From contig JAFLJV010000192.1 in the NCBI GenBank assembly GCA_022712845.1, positions 1-6,276 of the forward strand: a DNA stretch of 6,276 nt, read 5' to 3'. Positions within the stretch are counted from its first letter, which is position 1. Every line of letters begins with the position of its first letter. Origin of the DNA: Sulfurimonas sp. (GTDB taxonomy: Bacteria; Campylobacterota; Campylobacteria; Campylobacterales; Sulfurimonadaceae). The translations under genes and the position numbers were made by a program. Below, one piece after another: positions 1-6,134 of the stretch. Under the pieces are notes generated by a model. That model saw nothing but the letters and a program-made list of their open reading frames with translations. It did no database searches and was not told where the DNA came from.

Positions 1-1
1 T

Positions 2-1447
2 GGATTTCCATCCGCTTCTAAAGTAGAATTTGACTTTTTACGCAAACTGGTTGATGATAAACTTATCCCTGATGATGTAACTATTCAGGTTTTAGTTCAA
101 GCAAGAGAGCACTTAATTGAAAAAACTTTTGAGTCACTAAAAGGTGTTAAAAAAGCAACTGTTCATCTTTATAATTCAACTTCTGTTGCTCAAAGAAAGA
201 TAGTTTTTTCTAAAACTCAAGAAGAAATTATTACTCTTGCTTTAGAGGGTATAGATTTAATTAAAAAGTATGAAAAGAAGCATGATGGTCAAATTTTTTT
301 AGAATACTCTCCTGAGAGCTTTACTGGTACTGAGCTAGAATTTTCTGCTGACATTTGTAATGCAGTAACTAAAAGATGGGAGATAAGTGAGAGTAGAAAA
401 GTTATAATTAATCTTCCAGCAACAGTAGAGATGGCAACACCAAATATATATGCTGATCAAATTGAGTGGATGGCAAATAATTTAGATAACCGTGATAATG
501 TAATTATTTCAACTCACACTCATAATGATAGAGGAACTTCTATAGCAGCGACTGAACTTGCACTTTTAGCAGGGGCAGATAGAGTTGAGGGAACACTTTT
601 AAGTAATGGTGAGAGAACTGGTAATGTTGATATCATTACACTTGCTCTTAATATGTTAACTCAAGGTATTGACTCAAAGTTAGATTTTTCAAATATAACT
701 GAAGTTTTAGATGTTGTTGAGAGGTGTACTGAAATGAGTACACATGCTCGTCACCCTTATGTTGGAGAGTTAGTCTATACAGCTTTTTCTGGTTCTCATC
801 AAGATGCTATAAATAAAGCTATGGCTTATAGAAAAAACAAAGATGATATTTTTTGGGAAGTACCGTATTTACCAATAGACCCAGAAGATGTAGGGAGAAC
901 TTATGAGAGCATCATTCGTATTAATTCACAATCTGGTAAAGGTGGAGTAGCTTTTATCTTAGAGAAAAACTTTGGTTATTCTCTTCCAAAAGCTATGCAC
1001 CCAGAAATTGGGAAACTTGTTCAAGCACTTAGTGATACAAAAGGGCAAGAGCTTTGTGCCAATGAAATTTTAGGGGTTTTTAAAGATAATTACCTAGATA
1101 TAAAAGAGCATATTTCATTAGTTGATTTTACTTTAACATCCATAAAAGGTGTATCAAAATGCTCACTTACTTATATATATAAGGGCAAAGAGATTGTATC
1201 AAATGGTAAGGGAAATGGACCTGTTGATGCATGTAAAAATGCTCTAATGAAAGATTATAAAAACAATGTAAATATAAACTCATACTCTGAACACTCTTTA
1301 GGGGATAAAAGTTCTGCAAAAGCTATAGCTTACATAGAAATACAAACAGATAAAACACTATCTTGTTTTGGTGTTGGTGCTGATAATGACATAGCAATAG
1401 CATCTATAAAAGCACTGTTTTGTGCTATAAATAGAGCTTTTTCTTAA
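2..1447 (+). CDS. leuA: 2-isopropylmalate synthase, long (type 2) form; 5' end outside window
   Basis: This enzyme condenses acetyl-CoA with 2-oxoisovalerate to give 2-isopropylmalate, the first committed step of leucine biosynthesis, in the cytoplasm. The frame is open from the left edge, giving 481 visible residues; by comparison with the Mycobacterium tuberculosis type of enzyme, roughly 75 N-terminal residues, including the catalytic RDGNQ motif, are missing. The visible part begins GFPSAS, at the end of an early barrel strand. Next come the YNSTS motif, EYSPESFTGTELE, and NLPATVEMATPN. The metal-binding HTHND has its two histidines at visible residues 172 and 174, and NGERTGN starts at 202. 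YTAFSGSHQDAINK and NSQSGKGGVA follow in the linker region. The last ~100 residues (about 378-478) form the LeuA dimerisation/regulatory domain, ending in GVGADNDIAIASIKALF, so feedback inhibition by leucine is likely. No frameshift is visible. The order of motifs makes the family call secure; the type 2 assignment rests on remembered homologues. Confidence 0.97.
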   Translation, partial: GFPSASKVEFDFLRKLVDDKLIPDDVTIQVLVQAREHLIEKTFESLKGVKKATVHLYNSTSVAQRKIVFSKTQEEIITLALEGIDLIKKYEKKHDGQIFLEYSPESFTGTELEFSADICNAVTKRWEISESRKVIINLPATVEMATPNIYADQIEWMANNLDNRDNVIISTHTHNDRGTSIAATELALLAGADRVEGTLLSNGERTGNVDIITLALNMLTQGIDSKLDFSNITEVLDVVERCTEMSTHARHPYVGELVYTAFSGSHQDAINKAMAYRKNKDDIFWEVPYLPIDPEDVGRTYESIIRINSQSGKGGVAFILEKNFGYSLPKAMHPEIGKLVQALSDTKGQELCANEILGVFKDNYLDIKEHISLVDFTLTSIKGVSKCSLTYIYKGKEIVSNGKGNGPVDACKNALMKDYKNNVNINSYSEHSLGDKSSAKAIAYIEIQTDKTLSCFGVGADNDIAIASIKALFCAINRAFS

Positions 1448-1467
1448 TTAGTTTATAAAAGGATTTA

Positions 1468-1534
1468 ATTTCTTTGGAAGTGGGACTTCAGTCCCGCAAA
1501 ATAGGCGTAGCTAAAGCAACGCTTCCAAAAAAAT
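1468..1534. repeat. Nested inverted repeat with two inner hairpins (REP/BIME-like doublet)
   Basis: The element sits between the convergent leuA and barrel genes. The outer arms TTTGGAA (1473-1479) and TTCCAAA (1523-1529) pair perfectly. They extend outward to 1468 and 1534 with a single C/A mismatch (1472/1530). Directly inside the left arm is hairpin 1 (1480-1497), stem GTGGGAC with GTCCCGC (one G-T pair) and a TTCA loop. Directly inside the right arm is hairpin 2 (1505-1522), in which GCGT pairs with ACGC and GCT with AGC around one A/A mismatch and a 2-nt loop. Only AAAATAG (1498-1504) is unpaired between them, so the whole can fold as a three-way junction. GTGG and GTAG tetranucleotides occur at hairpin 1's foot and inside hairpin 2, as in RAYT-mobilised REP sequences. 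It is much more GC-rich than its surroundings. The fold is seen directly; the REP identity is inferred because only one copy is visible. Confidence 0.75.
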
Positions 1535-1543
1535 AAACAACAG

Positions 1544-2695
1544 TTAAAACGATAGCACCCACTTAAGATAGTAGGTGTTTTCTTGTCTTGCAAACTTACT
1601 TGAAGTATCTCCATTTTGTATCATAACACCCAGTGTAAATAAATTGTTATCATTTAGTGTGTATGTAATATTTGGCGATATGAAACGGGAGTTTTTAGTA
1701 TCAAAACTCTCTATATAAAGTAGTGAAGCATCTAAAAATATATTGAAGCTATAAGAGATATTAAACCCTGTATAAAACTTTGAGCTTACTAAGTTTGATA
1801 ATATTTCTGATTTAGAGTTTAGTGCTATATCTTGTAATGAGAATTCTTTTTGGCTGTAAAACATTTCTACAGCTAAATTTACTCCATTTTCAAAACCATA
1901 ATCCCCACCTAAAATGCCTTGGAAAAAATCTTCATCCTCATTTAGACCGTTTAGTCTATTTTGTATAAATGCACCCTCACTTCTCACTTCAATTCCTGTA
2001 TTACCAAGGTTTGCTTCTACTTCATACCCAAACATTCTAGTCTCATTTGATTTTATGACATTGATTCCAATTTCTCCAAAATCTAAAGCAGTCTTATAAC
2101 TAAAAGCATATTTAAAACTATGATTATTTTTTTGACTTGTTACAATTCTAATGTGTGAAGTATCATTTAAATACCTAGTATATGAAATAGCGTAAACCCC
2201 AAAAACCTCATCAGGTTCTAGGGCATAAATATTTTTATGATTAAATAGATTTGTTGGTGTCCATATTCGTCCAACTCCCATGGTTATATTTTGTAACCCC
2301 ACTGTCACTTTATTTTCATCATCTTCATAACCACCATAAAATCTATACAGTTTTGCATAAACAGCACCATCTCCATAGTCTTTAAAATTTGTTTGTGTTT
2401 TAAATGGAGTATCAGAACTGACCAGTTCAATATTCTTGAATGCATCTGATTTTATATAACTATGCCCAAGATAATTTACACTATCAGCAATTACAGTAGC
2501 AAAGTAACCCTCACTTGTATAATCAGAGTAAAATCTCAATCTATCATAGTTATATATATAAGTTTTATTTTCACCTAACAATGGCGAACCTTGAGATATT
2601 GTTATATTTGTGTTTTCTACTTTGATGTCAATATCTCCAAATAAATAACTTACAAATAAAAATGATAAGATTACTGTTTTAAAGTTTACAATCAT
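1544..2695 (-). CDS. Outer-membrane beta-barrel (porin-like) protein of the ABC transporter operon
   Basis: The 383-residue product is probably an outer-membrane barrel. It begins with a signal peptide: Lys6, a hydrophobic core at about 7-18, then a likely cleavage near Gly20. The mature part lacks long hydrophobic helices and instead shows many short alternating strands separated by Asn/Asp/Gly-rich turns. It ends in YYLKWVLSF, whose alternating hydrophobics and terminal Phe match a BAM recognition signal. Residues 140-152 (GVGRIWTPTNLFN), followed by ALEPDE at 158-163, resemble a segment I associate with uncharacterised porin-like proteins of delta/epsilonproteobacteria; this is memory, not a search. 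An in-frame TAG directly precedes the ATG, which excludes an upstream start, and no other Met occurs before residue 139. The gene overlaps the ATPase gene by 17 nt and lacks a strong ribosome binding site, so translation is probably coupled. It is the last gene of the operon. Role and cargo are unknown; an exit channel or acceptor for the ABC system is inferred. Confidence 0.8.
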   Translation of the reverse strand: MIVNFKTVILSFLFVSYLFGDIDIKVENTNITISQGSPLLGENKTYIYNYDRLRFYSDYTSEGYFATVIADSVNYLGHSYIKSDAFKNIELVSSDTPFKTQTNFKDYGDGAVYAKLYRFYGGYEDDENKVTVGLQNITMGVGRIWTPTNLFNHKNIYALEPDEVFGVYAISYTRYLNDTSHIRIVTSQKNNHSFKYAFSYKTALDFGEIGINVIKSNETRMFGYEVEANLGNTGIEVRSEGAFIQNRLNGLNEDEDFFQGILGGDYGFENGVNLAVEMFYSQKEFSLQDIALNSKSEILSNLVSSKFYTGFNISYSFNIFLDASLLYIESFDTKNSRFISPNITYTLNDNNLFTLGVMIQNGDTSSKFARQENTYYLKWVLSF

Positions 2696-3359
2696 CTACC
2701 AATGCACCATCACTAAGCTTTATAATTCTTTTTACATTTTTCATTATTAGCTCATCGTGTGAAGCAAATAAAATACTAATGCCCTCTTTTTCGTTAAGTT
2801 CCCTCATCATATCTATCAAAATTTTAGAGTTATTTGAGTCAAGGTTTGCAGTAGGCTCATCAGCTAAAATAACCTTAGGTTTAGCAGCTACCGCACGTGC
2901 AACTGCTACTCGTTGTTGCTGTCCTCCACTTAGTGCATTTGGTAATAGGCTTAACTTATTGTCTATCTCTAAAAGTGAGGCTATCTCTAAAACTCTGTTT
3001 TTTATCTCTTGTTCACTAAAGCCACGAAGTCTCATTATAAAACCTATATTTTGCTCAACATTTAAAACTGGCACAAGATTGTAAGATTGAAACACAAAAC
3101 CCAACTCTTGCAATCTTAACTCTGTCCGTTTACTCTCACTTAAAGTAGTTATCTCCACTTCATCAATATAAATCTCTCCACTATCTACACCATCAAGAGC
3201 ACCTATGACATTTAAAAGTGTAGTTTTTCCACACCCTGATGCTCCACTAAATAATGTAAACTCTCCATCACTTAGCTCTAGGTTTATATCAACAAGTGCA
3301 TGAACTTCTCTTGGGTCATTTTTATAAAAATACTTATTTACATTTTGTAGCCTAATCAT
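2679..3359 (-). CDS. ABC transporter ATP-binding protein, LolD/MacB family
   Basis: The 226-residue cytoplasmic ATPase would form a dimer that powers the two permeases encoded just upstream. All catalytic elements are intact: Walker A GASGCGKT (residues 39-46), Q-loop Gln91 in FVFQSYNLVP, signature LSGGQQQR (143-150), Walker B VILADE ending in catalytic Glu168, D-loop NLDS (172-175) and H-loop His201. The SYNLVP sequence after the Q-loop and the overall length (LolD is about 230 residues) place it in the LolD/MacB/FtsE branch of exporters and lipoprotein extractors, not with importers. The start is supported by an ATGA overlap with the upstream permease stop and by AAAGG (3367-3371) 7 nt before the ATG. 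The 3' end overlaps the barrel gene by 17 nt. Since LolD, MacB-type and YbbA-type ATPases cannot be told apart reliably by eye, I give no gene symbol. Confidence 0.97.
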   Translation of the reverse strand: MIRLQNVNKYFYKNDPREVHALVDINLELSDGEFTLFSGASGCGKTTLLNVIGALDGVDSGEIYIDEVEITTLSESKRTELRLQELGFVFQSYNLVPVLNVEQNIGFIMRLRGFSEQEIKNRVLEIASLLEIDNKLSLLPNALSGGQQQRVAVARAVAAKPKVILADEPTANLDSNNSKILIDMMRELNEKEGISILFASHDELIMKNVKRIIKLSDGALVDDCKL

Positions 3360-4567
3360 TTTAATGCCTTTATAACTTCTATAGGTTTTAGCTTTTTTAT
3401 TTTTCTAAGTGGCAATATCACACTTAAAATAGATGCAGATATAATTGCAATAAATGTAGTAGTAAAGTATGAGATTTTTATACTACCTTTTATGCTTGAG
3501 CTATATCCCCACATCTCAAGTGCATCAGAAAAAGAGCTTAAATCAAGTCCATAATTTTTCAAATAAACCAGTAGTATAGCTCCAAGCATAGCACCACAAA
3601 TATATCCAATAAGCCCTATTATTACAGACTCTAAAAATATTTGCAGTCTTATATACTTATACTGCATTCCAATACCAAGAACAATACCAAACTCACGAAC
3701 TCTATCAAGTATGGAAACATAAACCACACCAAAAATCCCAATAAAAACAACACTCATTACTATAAAAAAAATGATAGAGTTAAATATAGCCATCATATCT
3801 TGCATCTGTTTTATCATTGGTTTTAGCTCTAAAAAGCTTTTTACATCTAGTGTAGAGTATTTTTGTTTAAGAGTATTTGTCAGTTTTTTATCTTCACTCA
3901 TTATAGCAATCTGTGTTGCCTCACTTGGACTAGTTCCTAAAAACTTATGTAATCTTTTTATATCTATAAATATCGCATTGGAGTCAAGTTGTATGTTTGT
4001 AGTTTGCACTATTGCTCTTATACGAAGAGCTATAGAGTTTATCTCTCCTGAGACATCTTGAGTGGAAAATATAAGCTTTGAGCCAACACCAACTTTTAGT
4101 GTTTTTGCAAGTTCTATCCCTATAATAGCACCTCGCTTATCAAGATTTATCTTGCCCCGTTTTAAAAATGAGCTAAACTCTCCAAAATGCTCCTCTTGCT
4201 TTAAATCTATCCCATGTATACTAGCAAATGATGATTTTCTAGCCGTTGCTAAAAGCCCCTCAGCACGAAGTCTTAAAACTACAGCTTTTACACCATCTAA
4301 TTTTTGAATCTCATCTCTTATATTTGTAGCATTTTTGATTGTATATTTTATATCATTTTGAACTCTATAATCTTTTGCATAGATACTAACATCTCCACTA
4401 TCACTTCTTTTAGTTTTATCTATCATACTATCAACCATACCATCATAAAAACCTTGAAGACCAAGCATCATACTCATACTAATAGCTATCATTATAATAA
4501 CTAGAAGTGTACGTGCAGGTCTTAAAAACAGGTTCTTCCAAGCCATTTTAAGTATTAGTCTATACAT
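3356..4567 (-). CDS. ABC transporter permease, FtsX/LolC type (second permease)
   Basis: From the preferred start the product has 403 residues and the four-helix plan of the LolC/LolE/MacB superfamily. A basic N-terminus (MAWKNLFLRPARTLL) leads into TM1 at about 19-39. A periplasmic domain of about 220 residues follows, then TM2 at 262-288, TM3 at 311-336 and TM4 at 365-386. The cytoplasmic turn REFGIVLGIG (291-300) is the conserved FtsX-domain coupling segment that contacts the ATPase. The basic C-terminal tail LKPIEVIKALK also fits the family. It probably heterodimerises with the first permease, with which it shares an IYxKDYR motif (residues 62-68) just after TM1. I chose the ATG at 4567 because GAGG lies 9 nt upstream, it makes an ATGTATAG overlap with the preceding stop, and it begins at the usual family N-terminus. 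A TTG at 4591 would add eight residues. The substrate is unknown; lipoprotein or lipid extraction and efflux are both possible. Confidence 0.93.
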   Translation of the reverse strand: MYRLILKMAWKNLFLRPARTLLVIIMIAISMSMMLGLQGFYDGMVDSMIDKTKRSDSGDVSIYAKDYRVQNDIKYTIKNATNIRDEIQKLDGVKAVVLRLRAEGLLATARKSSFASIHGIDLKQEEHFGEFSSFLKRGKINLDKRGAIIGIELAKTLKVGVGSKLIFSTQDVSGEINSIALRIRAIVQTTNIQLDSNAIFIDIKRLHKFLGTSPSEATQIAIMSEDKKLTNTLKQKYSTLDVKSFLELKPMIKQMQDMMAIFNSIIFFIVMSVVFIGIFGVVYVSILDRVREFGIVLGIGMQYKYIRLQIFLESVIIGLIGYICGAMLGAILLVYLKNYGLDLSSFSDALEMWGYSSSIKGSIKISYFTTTFIAIISASILSVILPLRKIKKLKPIEVIKALK

Positions 4568-5777
4568 GTCTTGTTGCCTCAATGGGTTCAAAAGTATTTA
4601 TATAAATATATGGATATATAATACTCAAAAAATTTATCAGATATATAATTCCTATATTCCAAAAGATTGTAAACACATCAAATCTAAATGGCATCTCATC
4701 AGATACAACCCCATAGTCTTTGTACATCTCAGCCATCCCCTCTATAATAATAGGATGTATTTCAAAATAGTAACAGATATATCCAGCGATAGGTGTAGCT
4801 AAGATAATTGCTAAGCTTGAGAGTATAAAAATCTCATAAAAAAGAAGCAGATATATGTTTTGTTTTGATAAACCTATGCACCTTAAAACTCCAAACTCTT
4901 TTATACGGGAGCTTACATTTATAAAACCATAAATCATGATTACAAAAAATATAACTATCAAAAACATAGTTAAAGAGATATAGTTAAATATACTATCAAC
5001 CTCCATTGCTTCAACCATAGTTTTCATTAAAATTTTCCAAGTTAGGCTCTCATAATCACTATCTAAAATCTTTAATATTTCATTATTAACCTTATCAACA
5101 TCATCAAGATTTTTCACTTTTATAGTTATATATGAAGCCATGTTTTTAGCATACATCAACTCATCAAAATACGCTCTTGAAATAAATGAAGCACTAGAAT
5201 CAAACTCATGTGAGCCTGTTTTAAAACTACCACACAGCTTAAAAATATCTGCTGCAAAAGAATCATCACTTGCACTTCCCACAAAAGAGACTTCATCGCC
5301 CATATCTAATTTTAGTTTTTTTACTAACTCCACTCCCATATATAAACAATTTTTAGAACTCTCACTTAAAAACTCACCCTCACTTAATGCAACAGCGATT
5401 GAGCTTAAAATTTTCTCTTTTTGTGGCTCTATCCCTGCAACCATAGAAGCAACCGAGTATTCCTCACTTGATAACAGACCATAAGTCTCATACCTTGTAC
5501 CAAAAGCTTCTATACCTTTTATAGATGCTAACTTATCTGTAATAGTTTGAGCGTCATGAATAAGGTACTCATTTCCACCAACATCACGATAATCTTTATG
5601 GTAAATTTCAATAGCACCAGTATAAATTTTTAGTGAATTTTTTAACATAGAATTATGGGATCCCTCTGTCATAGAAACAAAGACAATAAAAAGCATAGTT
5701 GATACAAATGTAAGTATGAAAGTCGTATAAGAGCGACCCTTGTAAAATAAAATATTTTTAAGAGCGAAACTAAACAT
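4560..5777 (-). CDS. ABC transporter permease, FtsX/LolC type (first permease)
   Basis: This 405-residue inner-membrane protein is the promoter-proximal gene of the operon. TM1 spans about 17-36. A periplasmic domain (about 37-263) is followed by TM2 at 264-288, TM3 at 308-337 and TM4 at 366-390. KEFGVLRCIG (293-302) is the FtsX-domain coupling segment expected to dock on the ATPase, and the tail FEPIEATRHV fits the family. The periplasmic domain starts with GAIEIYHKDYR (54-64), which parallels GDVSIYAKDYR in the second permease, so the two are diverged paralogues and probably form a LolC/LolE-like heterodimer. An in-frame TAA two codons upstream of the ATG excludes an earlier start. The ribosome binding site is weak (AAGAG, about 11 nt away). 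It lies 60 nt downstream of the toxin gene on the same strand. The homodimeric MacB alternative is unlikely because MacB fuses its ATPase to the permease. Substrate unknown. Confidence 0.93.
   Translation of the reverse strand: MFSFALKNILFYKGRSYTTFILTFVSTMLFIVFVSMTEGSHNSMLKNSLKIYTGAIEIYHKDYRDVGGNEYLIHDAQTITDKLASIKGIEAFGTRYETYGLLSSEEYSVASMVAGIEPQKEKILSSIAVALSEGEFLSESSKNCLYMGVELVKKLKLDMGDEVSFVGSASDDSFAADIFKLCGSFKTGSHEFDSSASFISRAYFDELMYAKNMASYITIKVKNLDDVDKVNNEILKILDSDYESLTWKILMKTMVEAMEVDSIFNYISLTMFLIVIFFVIMIYGFINVSSRIKEFGVLRCIGLSKQNIYLLLFYEIFILSSLAIILATPIAGYICYYFEIHPIIIEGMAEMYKDYGVVSDEMPFRFDVFTIFWNIGIIYLINFLSIIYPYIYINTFEPIEATRHV
4577..4580 (-). promoter_or_regulatory. Ribosome binding site deciding the start of the second permease
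   Basis: On the minus strand GAGG lies 9 nt before the ATG at 4567, inside the last codons of the upstream permease gene. The alternative TTG at 4591 has only AT-rich sequence before it, without a purine-rich site. This supports the ATG start and re-initiation by ribosomes finishing the upstream gene. Confidence 0.6.
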
Positions 5778-5837
5778 AAGTTATTTTACTCTTTGTTTTC
5801 TTTGGTTGGGGTTATTTGATTTTAATCTATTTTGTTA

Positions 5838-6134
5838 CTATATTCTTTGTGAAGCATTTTTATATACTTCTAGTTCATCTCTTTTACCTATTGCAATAAC
5901 TTCAATAATGATTTCATCTTCTAAAATTGTATAAACGATACGAATCTTTTTTTTATCTGCATACATTTTTCTGCAACCACTAAGATCATAACTTGCTTTA
6001 TTTCCAAGAATTTTACCTAACTCTGGAGAAAATGAAATTTTTTTTAGTTGTTTAAATACTAATAATCTTTCACGATTAGAAAGCTCAGCCAACTCTTCAT
6101 CAGCCTCTTTCTTTAAAACAATTTTATAGCTCAT
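5838..6134 (-). CDS. RelE/ParE-family toxin of a type II toxin-antitoxin pair
   Basis: The 98-residue protein has the size and layout of the RelE/ParE fold: a first strand MSYKIVLKKEADEEL, two helices at about 11-34, then a beta-sheet with GCRKMYADKKKIRIVY (53-68), and the closing motif EVIAIGKRDELEVY (78-91). Arg55, Arg65, Arg85 and Tyr91 lie where RelE-type toxins carry the basic and aromatic residues used in ribosome-dependent mRNA cleavage. By eye I cannot exclude a ParE-like gyrase poison. The start is fixed by an in-frame TAG directly before the ATG, and it overlaps the antitoxin gene by 11 nt, the usual antitoxin-first order that ties toxin production to antitoxin synthesis. The gene looks full length, without frameshift. 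Expression is probably autorepressed by the antitoxin-toxin complex at a promoter beyond the right edge. Confidence 0.9.
   Translation of the reverse strand: MSYKIVLKKEADEELAELSNRERLLVFKQLKKISFSPELGKILGNKASYDLSGCRKMYADKKKIRIVYTILEDEIIIEVIAIGKRDELEVYKNASQRI

Larger units (their letters stand above)
1544..5777 (-). other. Four-gene operon: two FtsX/LolC-type permeases, LolD-like ATPase, outer-membrane barrel
   Basis: The four minus-strand genes overlap at every junction: 8 nt (ATGTATAG) between the permeases, 4 nt (ATGA) between the second permease and the ATPase, and 17 nt between the ATPase and the barrel gene. Such packing implies one transcript with translational coupling and a fixed stoichiometric relation. 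The barrel is therefore likely to be a working partner of the ABC transporter rather than a chance neighbour. The promoter is not evident; it may lie in the 60 nt upstream (5778-5837), or the operon may be read through from the toxin-antitoxin genes, since no terminator hairpin is visible there. Confidence 0.85.

Noticed and set aside
1170..1183. Perfect palindrome CTTATATATATAAG.
   Set aside because: It is inside leuA, encodes part of TYIYKG, and is expected by chance in AT-rich coding DNA.
431..1447. Reading leuA as a gene that starts at the ATG at 431.
   Set aside because: The same frame is open to the left edge and positions 2-430 encode conserved LeuA motifs, so this Met (in NLPATVEMATPN) is internal.
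1473..1529. The nested repeat as an ordinary bidirectional intrinsic terminator.
   Set aside because: Neither strand has a T-tract after the stem: the plus strand continues with an A-run and the minus strand with GAAATTAAATCC. A weak or Rho-assisted role is not excluded.
1556..1577. Hairpin CACCCAC/GTAGGTG with an 8-nt loop at the 3' end of the barrel gene.
   Set aside because: It lies wholly within codons for the barrel's conserved-looking C-terminus and has only a four-T stretch shortly after it; too weak to call a terminator.
1914..2099. Plus-strand open frame opposite the barrel gene.
   Set aside because: It is antisense to a well-supported gene, has no family resemblance and reads as low-complexity Ser/Pro/Phe sequence.
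2779..3084. Plus-strand open frame opposite the ATPase gene.
   Set aside because: It is the mirror of conserved ATPase codons, rich in Ser/Leu/Ile, without a plausible start context.
3641..5484. Several plus-strand open frames opposite the two permease genes (3641-3826, 3771-4061, 4062-4307, 4304-4504, 4566-4802, 5140-5484).
   Set aside because: All lie antisense to permeases with clear helices and motifs; their apparent hydrophobicity reflects the complementary strand.
2679..5777. Calling the transporter MacAB or true LolCDE.
   Set aside because: MacB fuses its ATPase and permease and needs MacA; true LolCDE naming needs lipoprotein-release evidence. Here the ATPase is separate, there is no MacA, and a barrel protein is attached, so no symbols are given.
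5778..5842. Possible -10 boxes for the transporter operon (minus strand TATAGT at 5837-5842, TAAAAT variants nearby).
   Set aside because: AT-rich sequence gives many such hexamers, and no properly spaced -35 element was found, so no promoter is annotated.
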